From contig CAJKUC010000026.1 in the NCBI GenBank assembly GCA_905203015.1, positions 1 through 8,211 on the forward strand: DNA of 8,211 nt, in the 5' to 3' direction. This document shows, piece after piece, positions 1 to 6,987 of the stretch. The notes beneath the pieces are model-generated. The model was given only the letters and a program-made list of their open reading frames with translations. It searched no databases and was not told the origin of the DNA. Position numbers and translations under genes: made by a program. How positions within the stretch are numbered: the first letter of the stretch is position 1; each line of letters begins with the position of its first letter. This DNA is from an uncultured Christensenella sp. GTDB lineage: Bacteria > Bacillota > Clostridia > Christensenellales > Borkfalkiaceae.

Positions 1-221
1 TCTGCCCTTGCATCTCAAAGAACAACAAGCCGTACATTCGCGTGTTCGACGACGTCGTCAATCGTTGTAAGCCTTTGAAAGATCGTCCGAACGAGTTTCA
101 GGGTTACGTTACAATGTATTTCACCGACGTGCCCGTGTACCGCGAAAAAGACGGCGCATACGATATGCTCGATCTCGAAGTCGAATACAAAATCTGGTAC
201 AAAACCGTGGAGGAAAACTAA
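1..221 (+). CDS. Conserved hypothetical protein, 3' end only
   Basis: This is the C-terminal 72 residues of a gene that begins upstream of the window; the frame is open from base 3 and ends at TAA 219-221. The fragment starts with a Cys-Pro-Cys-Ile stretch, continues with a KPYIRVFDDVV motif, and is rich in Asp, Tyr and Lys. It resembles, from memory, conserved proteins of unknown function that sit just before ardA in Clostridia conjugative elements, but no family can be named with certainty. The two nearby cysteines near the truncated end could belong to a metal-binding knuckle whose other half is outside the window. Its stop is one base before the ardA start, and the ardA ribosome site lies inside its last codons, so the two genes are very likely co-transcribed and translationally linked. 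Confidence 0.7.
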   Translation, partial: CPCISKNNKPYIRVFDDVVNRCKPLKDRPNEFQGYVTMYFTDVPVYREKDGAYDMLDLEVEYKIWYKTVEEN

Positions 222-222
222 A

Positions 223-771
223 ATGTCAGGAAATATTTCTATCGTTATAGGCTCTTGGGGTAGTTACAACGAATGCAACGAACGCGCGTTAGGCTCGAAA
301 TGGCTTGATTTATCCGACTTCTACGATTGGGATGAAATTGTGGAAGAACTCAAAAAAGAAGGTTTCGAACTCGACGGCATCGACGAAGAATTATTCATTC
401 AGGACATAGAAGGCATCCCTTCCGGTTGCTGCAACTGGGATTACGTCAATCCGGAAACGCTGTTCGAAACCTTAAAAGAATCGGGCATTCTCGACAACGA
501 TTACAAATACAAAGTATTCTGCGCCTTTCTCGAAATTCGCGATTTCGACGATTTTGAAAGAAAAGTAGAAGAACGCGGCGAAAACTGGGATGACGATATT
601 TACCTGTATTCTGGTTACGACTGGGATGATTACGGCAGAGAGCGACTCAACGACTGCGGATATGAAATTCCCGAATTTTTAGAAGATTATATTGACTTCG
701 ATAAATACGGAAGAGCCTGCGGCGATTGTTACGTACACGAATACAGCGACGGACTTATAGAAATTTTATAA
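223..771 (+). CDS. ardA: ArdA-like antirestriction protein (DNA mimic)
   Basis: The 182-residue product has the length (usually about 165-180) and layout of ArdA. It opens with a beta strand and the SYNEC / G-x-WLDL pattern (residues about 14-31), has an acidic middle containing FIQDIEG (about 58-64), a FDDFERKVEE helix (about 108-117), and ends with the family-typical PEFLEDYIDFDKYGRACG block (about 150-167). Asp and Glu greatly outnumber Lys and Arg, as expected for a protein that copies the shape and charge of bent B-DNA. Known ArdA dimers occupy the DNA groove of type I restriction-modification enzymes and block them, protecting incoming conjugative DNA. The start is fixed by GGAGG at 209-213, nine bases upstream. 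Placement early in a transfer-associated operon fits early expression in a new host. The target enzyme cannot be read from the sequence. Confidence 0.88.
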   Translation: MSGNISIVIGSWGSYNECNERALGSKWLDLSDFYDWDEIVEELKKEGFELDGIDEELFIQDIEGIPSGCCNWDYVNPETLFETLKESGILDNDYKYKVFCAFLEIRDFDDFERKVEERGENWDDDIYLYSGYDWDDYGRERLNDCGYEIPEFLEDYIDFDKYGRACGDCYVHEYSDGLIEIL

Positions 772-790
772 CTAACAGGAGAAAAACATT

Positions 791-1204
791 ATGAACATTA
801 AAAACGAACAAAAGAAAAACAAAGCAATCCAAATTATGCAAAAATTAGATATTTACGCGCCGTATATCCGCGGATTCCGGGAAGAAAATCAAGTCTGCTT
901 TTTTGAAGCGTTCGGCGGTTTCTGGGCTTATCAAGAACCCGAATTGATGGCAAAAATTAAAGAATTTGAAACACAATACAACGTACTTGTATACGCCGTT
1001 ACGCACGAATACACTAACTTCGGCGAGTGTTACGATTTCCTGTATATTCCCGATGACAAATCGGACTGGAAGTATATGTTGATGCCGCAAAAAACGATGT
1101 TTTACGTTTCGGCATACGTATGGAACAAGTCGGACGATATGTGTTCGGAATTCGGAACGATCGGTATCCGTTCTTTCGGCGGCGGCATTAAAAGGGTTAT
1201 GTGA
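791..1204 (+). CDS. Conserved mobile-element protein of unknown function
   Basis: This 137-residue protein starts 19 bases after ardA behind a good AGGAG ribosome site (776-780). It has a basic, Lys/Asn-rich N-terminal helix, then a compact alpha/beta region with many aromatics (VCFFEAFGGFWAY, about 35-47), a TNFGECYDFLYIPDD stretch (about 75-89) and a C-terminal SEFGTIGIRSFGGGIKR segment. I recall similar proteins next to ardA and PcfK/PcfJ genes in Clostridia conjugative elements, where they are listed only as hypothetical. There is no signal peptide or membrane segment. Its stop (ATGTGA) sits at the ribosome site of the next gene, which implies coupled translation. Context suggests an accessory role in transfer or establishment; nothing in the sequence shows a catalytic activity. 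Confidence 0.75.
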   Translation: MNIKNEQKKNKAIQIMQKLDIYAPYIRGFREENQVCFFEAFGGFWAYQEPELMAKIKEFETQYNVLVYAVTHEYTNFGECYDFLYIPDDKSDWKYMLMPQKTMFYVSAYVWNKSDDMCSEFGTIGIRSFGGGIKRVM

Positions 1205-1212
1205 GGCGCGAT

Positions 1213-1401
1213 ATGAAAGAATATAAAGCAATGGCGCATATCAATTCGTTAAACGGCAAACTTGCCGAAATCACGGTACTTGAAAACGTCGGCGATAACG
1301 ATTATATCGTAGAATACAACGGCATTAAATGCCACGCGATTTTCAACTGGTTTGTCTGCGAATATTACGCCGACGACGTTTACGAGGTAGTAAAGGAATA
1401 A
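1213..1401 (+). CDS. Small conserved mobile-element protein of unknown function
   Basis: This 62-residue protein reads MKEYKAMAHIN at its start and ends in DDVYEVVKE. The ATG at 1213 is preferred over the in-frame GTG at 1201, because GTGAGG (1201-1206) forms a ribosome site at suitable distance for 1213, while the GTG lies inside the previous gene's stop and has no site of its own. Beta-rich composition and a central NDYIVEYNGIKCHAIFNWFVC segment (about 28-48) match my memory of short conserved proteins in Clostridia ICEs, usually unnamed. One possible fold is a small beta-barrel, but this is a guess. It is cytoplasmic by composition. It lies 8 bases after the upstream gene and 5 bases before the PcfK-like gene, firmly inside the operon. 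Confidence 0.7.
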   Translation: MKEYKAMAHINSLNGKLAEITVLENVGDNDYIVEYNGIKCHAIFNWFVCEYYADDVYEVVKE

Positions 1402-1406
1402 CGATT

Positions 1407-2504
1407 ATGGCACAATTAAAATTAACGGCAAATACGCCGTCAGAACAACGAATTTTAGAATATTTACAGAACAACGCAAGCGAAACGCTTGCCGAAAAGA
1501 TAAACAACGGCACGCCGTTCGAAAAAGACGGAAAGCTGCTGACAAACAAAAAATCTTTATCGGGATTTATGAAATACGCCTGCGGCGAAGCGAGAAATCT
1601 TGCCGAAAAAGGTGCTAATTCTGCTTGCGTTGAAGATTCCACCGTTTACGGTTGGGCAATCCATTACTTTGAAGAAGATTCTATCGAAGGAACGCTTTAC
1701 ACGATAGACGGCGAAGAATATAAACCAGCGCCGAAAAAGGTTATACCCATAACCAAACAAACGGCAAAAACAAGCGTTATTTCCACCGATTCCCTCGTCG
1801 TTTCATCGCCGCAAAACAAACAGGAATCTTTATTCGATATGCTTTCTTCCGAACAATCCGTCCCCGATACAACGCCGTCTGACGAGCCTACGCCCGAAGA
1901 ATTACAAGAGGCTCTTGAAGAAACGGCTAACGAACCCGAACCCGTTCAAGAAACCGTTACCGAGCCGCCAAGATCGCACAATTTATCGCCCGTTTACGCA
2001 GAGTATCTTAAAATCAAAGAGAAATATCCCGATTGTATCGTCGCCTACCGTTTAGGCGATTTTTACGAAATTCTCGATAGCGACGCGGTTACGGTTGCAA
2101 AAGAACTCGACTTGACTTTGACGAGCCGCGATTGCGGACTCGATACCCGCGTGCCTATGGTAGGCTTCCCCTATCACGCCGCCGACATTTACATATCGAA
2201 AATCATCGAACGCGGACATAAAATCGCCGTTTGCGAACGACTCGACGAGGTAAAACTTCTGCCCGAACCGAAGCCGCAAGAAATTGACGAAGAAACGGGC
2301 GAAATCCTTTCCTACGAAGAAATGAAAGAATTCGACGGCGATATTACCGAGCCGCCGCATCTTTCAGAAAATTTGCCCGCACTAAACGAAACCGACGTAG
2401 AAAATACCTTGCTCGAAGAAGAAAAGGCGTTTGCCGAAGCGTTTGATCCCGAAGCCGTTTGCGCGCTTGCAGATTTGCTCGGAGATTGCTTTATTTTAGT
2501 TTAA
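1407..2504 (+). CDS. PcfK-like protein fused to a MutS domain I (mismatch-recognition) module
   Basis: ATG 1407 has AAGGAA just upstream (1393-1398) and follows the previous stop closely, so the longer in-frame start at 1329 is rejected. The 365-residue product has three parts. Residues 1-105 match PcfK-like proteins (LKLTANTPSEQRILEYL, CVEDSTVYGWAIHYFEEDSIEG). Residues 106-200 are a Pro/Glu/Thr/Ser-rich, probably disordered linker. Residues 203-282 resemble the N-terminal domain I of MutS: SPVYAEYLKIKEKYPD, then RLGDFYEI with the Phe-x-Glu wedge motif (F219, E221), DLTLTSR, VPMVGFPYHAADIYISKII and IAVCER. In MutS, this Phe and Glu contact the mismatched base. The acidic tail (283-365) is unassigned. 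The rest of MutS (clamp, ATPase) is absent. PcfK was named in the Enterococcus plasmid pCF10 transfer region; its role is not established. A single-stranded or mismatched DNA binding role is inference. Confidence 0.82.
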   Translation: MAQLKLTANTPSEQRILEYLQNNASETLAEKINNGTPFEKDGKLLTNKKSLSGFMKYACGEARNLAEKGANSACVEDSTVYGWAIHYFEEDSIEGTLYTIDGEEYKPAPKKVIPITKQTAKTSVISTDSLVVSSPQNKQESLFDMLSSEQSVPDTTPSDEPTPEELQEALEETANEPEPVQETVTEPPRSHNLSPVYAEYLKIKEKYPDCIVAYRLGDFYEILDSDAVTVAKELDLTLTSRDCGLDTRVPMVGFPYHAADIYISKIIERGHKIAVCERLDEVKLLPEPKPQEIDEETGEILSYEEMKEFDGDITEPPHLSENLPALNETDVENTLLEEEKAFAEAFDPEAVCALADLLGDCFILV

Positions 2505-2519
2505 CCGAGGACCTTTCTT

Positions 2520-3842
2520 ATGAAAATCGAAAAAATTAAACCTATTCCAAAATACATTCTCGCCCGCATCAAAAAAGCCGACGCGCAAAACAATGTAACG
2601 TTGCCTCACCAAACGCGTTTTTATGCCTACCTTACAAAAAACGACGGCGAACTCGTAAAAGTTACCGTCGCCGTGAAATATCGGTATAAGAAGTGGCTGT
2701 ATAAGCAAGTTGCCGTACACGGGATTCATTCCGATTTATGCTTCGTGAAAGATATGGTTTTTTATAATATCTGGGGCTATTTCGTAGGCTGGTACGAACA
2801 AGGCGCGCAAAAATTTCCGCGTTGGTACGAAAGCGCCGAATGGGATTTTTCTTACGATAAATATTTCGATCCGCAAGCCACTATCGTTAATCGGGAATAC
2901 TTAGATAAATTCCCCGAATACAGATATTCTGCCGTAAATCTTTACAACGGCGTAAACGTACTGAAATATTTACGCTTTTACGAGAAATATCCGCAAATCG
3001 AATACCTTATGAAAGCGGGACTCGACGATTACGTCTTTTCAAAACAGATTTTACAGAAAATCGGAAAAAACAAATCGTTTGCAAAATGGCTTATGAAAAA
3101 CCGCACGGAACTTACGGAAAACAAGTATTACGTAGACGTGATCCTTCGCGCGTTTAAAACGGGCAGAGCCTTACCCGAACTGCAAATGTTACGTAAAAGC
3201 TGTCTGGAGTTACTGAAATCGGAAAACACCGCCGAACTTCGTGATTTTTTCAAAAACGACCTTGAAAAATTGATTCTGTATCTCGATAAACAACAAATTT
3301 CCGTTTATTCCTACAAAGATTATTTCGACGCCTGCCGCTATCTGAATCTGGATATGGCGATTGAAAAAAATCGTTATCCCCGCGACTTCAAACGTTGGCA
3401 CGATATCCGCATTGACGAATACGCCACAGCAAAAGCGGTTCAGGACGAAAAAGAACGGAAAGCATTTTACGATACTTTCGCCGCCGTCGCAAACAAGTAT
3501 TCGGGGCTTGAATACAATAATAAATCCGTTTATATTGCCGTGATTGCGCAAAGTCCTGCCGAGCTTATCCGTGAAGGCGAATTGCTCGATCATTGCGTAG
3601 GTCGCATGGGCTACGATCAGAAATTCGCGCGGGAAGAATCTTTGATTTTCTTTATCCGCACGAAAGAACAACCCGACGTGCCGTTCGTTACCGTTGAATA
3701 TTCCCCGATCCGAAGAAAAATACTGCAATGTTACGCTTATCACGATTCTACGCCCGACGACGGCGTTTTGAAATTCGTCAATCTCACGTGGCTGCCCTAT
3801 GCGAATAAGAAACTTCGCAAAATCCAAAGGTCCGCCGCGTGA
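2520..3842 (+). CDS. PcfJ-like protein
   Basis: This 440-residue protein starts at ATG 2520 behind GAGG (2507-2510). The best family mark is in the C-terminal third: SPAELIREGELLDHCVGRMGY with His358-Cys359-Val-Gly, followed by ESLIFFIRTKEQPDVPFVTVEY and a CYAYHD segment. This is the PcfJ-like signature, known from pCF10 and many Firmicutes conjugative elements and phages. The N-terminal part has many aromatics (VAVHGIHSDLCFVKDMVFYNIWGYFVGWYE region), and the middle (about 140-300) is helical. No signal peptide or membrane segment is seen. The biochemical role of PcfJ is not known; the conserved His-Cys could be a metal or active site, but that is inference. It directly follows the PcfK-like gene, the usual pairing, which supports both calls. 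Confidence 0.85.
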   Translation: MKIEKIKPIPKYILARIKKADAQNNVTLPHQTRFYAYLTKNDGELVKVTVAVKYRYKKWLYKQVAVHGIHSDLCFVKDMVFYNIWGYFVGWYEQGAQKFPRWYESAEWDFSYDKYFDPQATIVNREYLDKFPEYRYSAVNLYNGVNVLKYLRFYEKYPQIEYLMKAGLDDYVFSKQILQKIGKNKSFAKWLMKNRTELTENKYYVDVILRAFKTGRALPELQMLRKSCLELLKSENTAELRDFFKNDLEKLILYLDKQQISVYSYKDYFDACRYLNLDMAIEKNRYPRDFKRWHDIRIDEYATAKAVQDEKERKAFYDTFAAVANKYSGLEYNNKSVYIAVIAQSPAELIREGELLDHCVGRMGYDQKFAREESLIFFIRTKEQPDVPFVTVEYSPIRRKILQCYAYHDSTPDDGVLKFVNLTWLPYANKKLRKIQRSAA

Positions 3843-3870
3843 TTTGCTTTTTACAGGAGATCTTTTATTT

Positions 3871-4680
3871 ATGAAACCTTTTACTTTTGATTTCGATTTC
3901 GGTACTTGTTCTTATTCCGAAGTTGACTTGCGAACACCTTTTAAGGCGGTTAAACGCCCCGATCAACCGCAAAACCTTTGCCCGTATCCGATTCCTTCGC
4001 TCGACGAGATTATCAAGGATATCGACAACGAAAGCCGCAACGTGGATAAATCGAAATTCGTTTCCGACTTATTCGAATGCGGCGCACTCGCGATTGCTAA
4101 CACCGTTGATTTAGCTCAAAAAGATAAACGCGAAGAACGTTACAAGCAAGTTATGTCCGCCTACCCGCTTTCCGCAAGACAAGCACTTGCCGGCATTTTC
4201 GCTAAACTATTTGCTCTGCTTTCGTCCTGCGTTTACGATAACGGTCGCTTCGGCGATCATCTGGGCGAACTGTTTATGCGGTGCGACTTCGGAAATGACA
4301 ACAAGGGGCAATTCTTCACACCGTACCATATTTCAAAGTTTATGGCAGAAATAACGCTCGCCGAAAAAGACGCGCTTGCTTTAACCGAAAACGACGGCAT
4401 TATTTCTATTTGCGATCCATGTTGCGGCGGTGGCGGAATGGCGATTGCCGCTCTTGACGTTTTGAAAAATACTTATAATATCAATTACGCCCGGCATTGC
4501 TTTATCGATTGTTCCGACATTGATTTACGGTGCGTGCATATGACGTACTTGCAGTTGGCTTTGGCGGGCGTTCCCGCGATTATCCGACACCAAAATTCGC
4601 TTACCTTAGAAACGTGGTCGGTTTGGAAAACGCCCGCTTTTTTCCTGCAATATCCGCGCTTTATGAAATACGACAAATAA
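3871..4680 (+). CDS. Short HsdM-like N6-adenine DNA methylase homologue lacking motif IV
   Basis: ATG 3871 is chosen because AGGAGA (3855-3860) lies just upstream and the previous gene ends at 3842; the in-frame ATG at 3799 lies inside PcfJ. The 269-residue product has a helical N-terminus, the type I methylase signature GQFFTP (146-151), and an SAM-binding motif I, CDPCCGGGGM (181-190), the counterpart of D-P-x-x-G-x-G. An acidic loop follows (SDIDLRCVHM, D216/D218) and then NSLTLE (242-247). Where real N6-adenine methylases have the catalytic NPPF/Y, this one goes straight to a WSVWKTPAFF segment and ends. It may therefore bind SAM without methylating, or use another residue. I recall similar short proteins in Clostridia ICEs, so this looks like a stable family and not a broken gene. 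A role in shielding transferred DNA is inferred from family and context. Confidence 0.82.
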   Translation: MKPFTFDFDFGTCSYSEVDLRTPFKAVKRPDQPQNLCPYPIPSLDEIIKDIDNESRNVDKSKFVSDLFECGALAIANTVDLAQKDKREERYKQVMSAYPLSARQALAGIFAKLFALLSSCVYDNGRFGDHLGELFMRCDFGNDNKGQFFTPYHISKFMAEITLAEKDALALTENDGIISICDPCCGGGGMAIAALDVLKNTYNINYARHCFIDCSDIDLRCVHMTYLQLALAGVPAIIRHQNSLTLETWSVWKTPAFFLQYPRFMKYDK

Positions 4681-4707
4681 ATTTTTTAATTTCAAGGAGA
4701 TTTTACT

Positions 4708-4995
4708 ATGAATCACTACTATCGCATTACCGCTTATCACAAAAACTCGAACGTTTGCCTGATTGCCGACAGCAACGGTAAATTTGAAAAACTGTGGCAA
4801 TTCTCATCGTTTTTCGTATGCAAAGGCTTTGAGATTGTTTCCGTTGCCAAAGAAGAAAATTTATCGTTCGGCAATATTCCGAAAGCGAACGCCGATTCGC
4901 ACCACATTTTAATTCGCGCCTGCGGAAAAGACAACCCCGTCGTTTCGGACGACAACGTTACCGTAAACGGAAAACAATATTTCGTAAATTCTTAA
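4708..4995 (+). CDS. Small conserved mobile-element protein of unknown function
   Basis: This 95-residue protein starts at ATG 4708 behind AAGGAGA (4694-4700), 27 bases after the methylase-like gene. It begins MNHYYRITAYHKNSNVCLIADSNGKFEKLWQFSS in several short strands, followed by a VCKGFEIVSVAKEE segment and a C-terminal HHILIRACG and NGKQYFVNS. The YYRITAYH opening and the GKFEKLWQFSS block match my memory of small hypothetical proteins that follow PcfJ and methylase genes in Clostridia ICEs. It has no signal peptide, membrane helix or catalytic motif. It is the last gene of the plus-strand operon: the stop is followed 36 bases later by a strong hairpin. Confidence 0.72.
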   Translation: MNHYYRITAYHKNSNVCLIADSNGKFEKLWQFSSFFVCKGFEIVSVAKEENLSFGNIPKANADSHHILIRACGKDNPVVSDDNVTVNGKQYFVNS

Positions 4996-5031
4996 TTTGA
5001 AATAGTTTTTAATTCTATAAAACGCAAAATC

Positions 5032-5068
5032 GGCGCAGATTTTTTGCTTTCGCAAGCTTATCTGCGCC
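5032..5068. terminator. Probable bidirectional intrinsic terminator between convergent genes
   Basis: A perfect 9-bp outer stem (GGCGCAGAT 5032-5040 with ATCTGCGCC 5060-5068) encloses an inner stem GCTT/AAGC (5046-5049, 5054-5057) with a TCGC loop, the two separated by an internal loop of unpaired Ts. On the plus strand it is followed by a T-rich run (about 5069-5093); on the minus strand it is followed by TTTTGCGTTTTAT and further Ts. It lies 36 bases after the plus-strand operon and only 5 bases past the stop of the minus-strand gene, so it can end both transcripts. Confidence 0.75.
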
Positions 5069-5073
5069 TACTA

Positions 5074-5592
5074 TTATTTCGTTTTTCTTTTCAAAATCTG
5101 ATTTAAAATAATTAATATATTACTATTCTTAGCGGTTTTACTTTTAGATGACAACGAGGTAATAGTTGCCTTCCCCAATCCCTCCTCGGTCACAAATTTT
5201 TGCATTTCAAACTGTTTATTTGTATCATCTACCTCTTTATGTAAAAAAACCTCTTCAATATCATGACAAAACCAAACTAATTTGTAATGGTTCTGTTGAC
5301 AAAAATTTTCTATCTTTTCATTCAAACGCAGTTTTTCTACATCCGACTCAAAATTATCCGTATCTATAAAATATACTACTTCCCACACAGAATCTTTTTT
5401 TAATGCTCTTATATCTTTTTTAATATCTTTCAAAATTTTAGGAGAATTATAGTTACCTTTTCCGCTTAAATATTTATATCTCAATTTGACACTTGAATCA
5501 ATAAAATATAATTGCTTTATAACCGAATCTATATAGCTTGCATCTGTATTTGATTTTTTATTTGTTTCAACACACAAAATTACTAATTTCAT
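5074..5592 (-). CDS. Small Toprim/RloB-like protein, putative effector partner of the adjacent ATPase
   Basis: This 172-residue protein has no named family that I can prove, but its motif spacing resembles Toprim-like effectors (RloB/AbiLii, DUF4435/AriB, OLD-type). The first strand LVILCVET carries Glu9; a hydrophobic strand VVYFIDTDNF carries Asp77 and Asp79; and a later LVWFCHDIEEVFL (105-117) recalls the EIENYLL-type block of such proteins. These acidic residues would bind a metal for cleaving nucleic acid. The C-terminus is Lys/Ser-rich with SNILIILNQIL. At 172 residues it is shorter than typical RloB (around 200) or AriB (around 300). Its ATG overlaps the ATPase stop (ATGA, 5589-5592) and a GGAG site (5600-5603) sits 7 bases upstream, so the two proteins are translationally coupled and probably work together. 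Nuclease activity and a defence role are inference. Confidence 0.6.
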   Translation of the reverse strand: MKLVILCVETNKKSNTDASYIDSVIKQLYFIDSSVKLRYKYLSGKGNYNSPKILKDIKKDIRALKKDSVWEVVYFIDTDNFESDVEKLRLNEKIENFCQQNHYKLVWFCHDIEEVFLHKEVDDTNKQFEMQKFVTEEGLGKATITSLSSKSKTAKNSNILIILNQILKRKTK

Positions 5593-6935
5593 TTTTTATC
5601 TCCAAACGCGCCAATAAAACTAAATGGTTCAATATTAAACGGAGAATATTCAATCAATCCTTTTCGATATAACGATGCCGCTGTATAATTACCATTTTTC
5701 GTCCACGACGTAATATGCGAATCAGGCGAAAGAAAATCAATAGAATGCTTCGCTTTCTGTAAAACATCCATAGGCGCAAGATTGTGAGTAGTAAATACAA
5801 ATTGCCCTTCCGCATAATTCATAACATATTCTACCAATTTAACAAGAAGGACATCATGAATATTAGCATCAAATTCGTCTATGAATACTATGCCGCCGTT
5901 TTCAACACTACACAACGCCGAATAAATTTGAATTAACTTTTTAATACCTGTACTTTCAAATTTTTTATTAACACGCTTTCCGTCTTGATATATTAAAATC
6001 AACTCACATTCATACTTATTGCCGTTTTCCTCTTTCTTAATTTCAATTTTTTCTAAATCATCTTTAAACACTTTAATAAATAAGCTTAAATTATCAACAT
6101 ATGTCTTAAACTTTTCAAAATCTTTTTTCTGTACAGATTCTGTCTGAGTGTTTAATATCCGATTGCCTCGCAATAAGTTAAAAAAAGTATCACTACTAAG
6201 TCGCTTTTGCTGATCACTAATCGCCATCAATTGGCTTTGGACCGAATAAAAATCAATATAGTTTTTATCGGAAGCTTGCAATAAAACAGTAATTCGAACA
6301 GCAAAAACAAAATTTGCCTGAATTGCACTCACAAGTTCCTCGCCAAAATGGATATTATTTTTGAATGCATTTACAAAAAAGATACTACAAAAAGATTGTT
6401 TCGTCAATAAATTCATCGAATTGTTTTTTATCTTCTCTTGATCACAATTTTTATCGATTTCTACAATTACGCCATCCTTTATACTATAAAGAGTTGCATA
6501 CTTACTTTCATTATTTAATTGCATTCCTAAAAGCTCACTTAAATATTCTTCGGAAATAAAATAACGATCTTCCTTTTTACGAAGAATAAATTTATGCCTA
6601 TAAACTTTTTTCAATTCATTACCATTTTCAAGGCAAGCATAATACATTTCGATTTCAAACTCATTATTTTTTTGGTTAATCAAATTTTCTAATGCTCCGT
6701 TTGCATTATTCATAGCAAGATAATCGGAATCCAAAACCAAATTTTTATAAATTTCCACCGCATAAATAATCGCTGTTTTACCTGCCCCATTAGCCCCGTA
6801 AATCGCCTTAACGTGAGAATCGGAAGTATTTAATATTCTCGTTAATGTACTTTTATAAAAGTCTATTTGAATTTCATGTTCGATATTTTTAATACCATTT
6901 ACTTTCATACGCAAGAGAAAAAAATTTTTTTTCAT
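5589..6935 (-). CDS. AAA15 / OLD-RloA-like ATPase, putative anti-phage defence sensor
   Basis: The 448-residue product has an SMC/ABC-like split ATPase layout. Walker A is GANGAGKT (47-54); a long helical and beta insert (about 70-320) follows; an ABC-signature-like ESTGIKKL lies at 327-334; Walker B is GGIVFIDEFD (347-356, with D353 and E354); and the switch histidine is in FTTHN (H384). This is the pattern of COG1106-type ATPases such as RloA/AbiLi and AriA of PARIS. The C-terminus, about 100 residues after Walker B, is too short for a built-in nuclease, unlike OLD or GajA; that job probably belongs to the coupled downstream protein. ATG 6935 is preferred over 6968 because GAGGT (6941-6945) precedes it, whereas 6968 has no ribosome site and lies about 13-20 bases from the nearer predicted transcription start. 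Its base composition is much more AT-rich than either flank. Confidence 0.85.
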   Translation of the reverse strand: MKKNFFLLRMKVNGIKNIEHEIQIDFYKSTLTRILNTSDSHVKAIYGANGAGKTAIIYAVEIYKNLVLDSDYLAMNNANGALENLINQKNNEFEIEMYYACLENGNELKKVYRHKFILRKKEDRYFISEEYLSELLGMQLNNESKYATLYSIKDGVIVEIDKNCDQEKIKNNSMNLLTKQSFCSIFFVNAFKNNIHFGEELVSAIQANFVFAVRITVLLQASDKNYIDFYSVQSQLMAISDQQKRLSSDTFFNLLRGNRILNTQTESVQKKDFEKFKTYVDNLSLFIKVFKDDLEKIEIKKEENGNKYECELILIYQDGKRVNKKFESTGIKKLIQIYSALCSVENGGIVFIDEFDANIHDVLLVKLVEYVMNYAEGQFVFTTHNLAPMDVLQKAKHSIDFLSPDSHITSWTKNGNYTAASLYRKGLIEYSPFNIEPFSFIGAFGDKK

Positions 6936-6940
6936 ATAAC

Positions 6941-6945
6941 ACCTC
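6941..6945 (-). promoter_or_regulatory. Ribosome binding site that fixes the ATPase start
   Basis: Read on the minus strand, GAGGT lies 5 bases before ATG 6935. It argues for the 448-residue ATPase and against the longer form starting at 6968. Confidence 0.7.
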
Positions 6946-6957
6946 AAATTATTATCA

Positions 6958-6972
6958 ATTAATTCCATTAAT
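6958..6972. promoter_or_regulatory. Spaced palindrome in the ATPase leader, candidate operator
   Basis: ATTAAT-TCC-ATTAAT is a perfect two-half repeat with a 3-base spacer (each half is itself palindromic). It lies between the nearer predicted promoter and the ribosome site of the ATPase gene, where a repressor could bind. The surrounding sequence is very AT-rich, so chance is possible. Confidence 0.25.
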
Positions 6973-6987
6973 ATATGCGCTACTTAC

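Noticed and set aside
845..1231. 128-residue open frame on the minus strand
   Set aside because: It is opposite two supported plus-strand genes, is Arg/His/Phe-rich, and has no family resemblance.
1329..1406. N-terminal extension of the PcfK-like gene
   Set aside because: It overlaps the 62-residue gene, lacks a ribosome site, and its Arg-rich sequence is unlike PcfK; the ATG at 1407 gives the family-typical start.
3210..3827. 205-residue open frame on the minus strand
   Set aside because: It lies wholly opposite the PcfJ-like gene, has no ribosome site or recognisable motif, and its product is an unlikely Phe/Ile/Arg-rich mix produced by codon bias of the real gene.
3799..3870. N-terminal extension of the methylase-like gene
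   Set aside because: It is inside the end of the PcfJ gene, and AGGAGA at 3855-3860 clearly serves the ATG at 3871.
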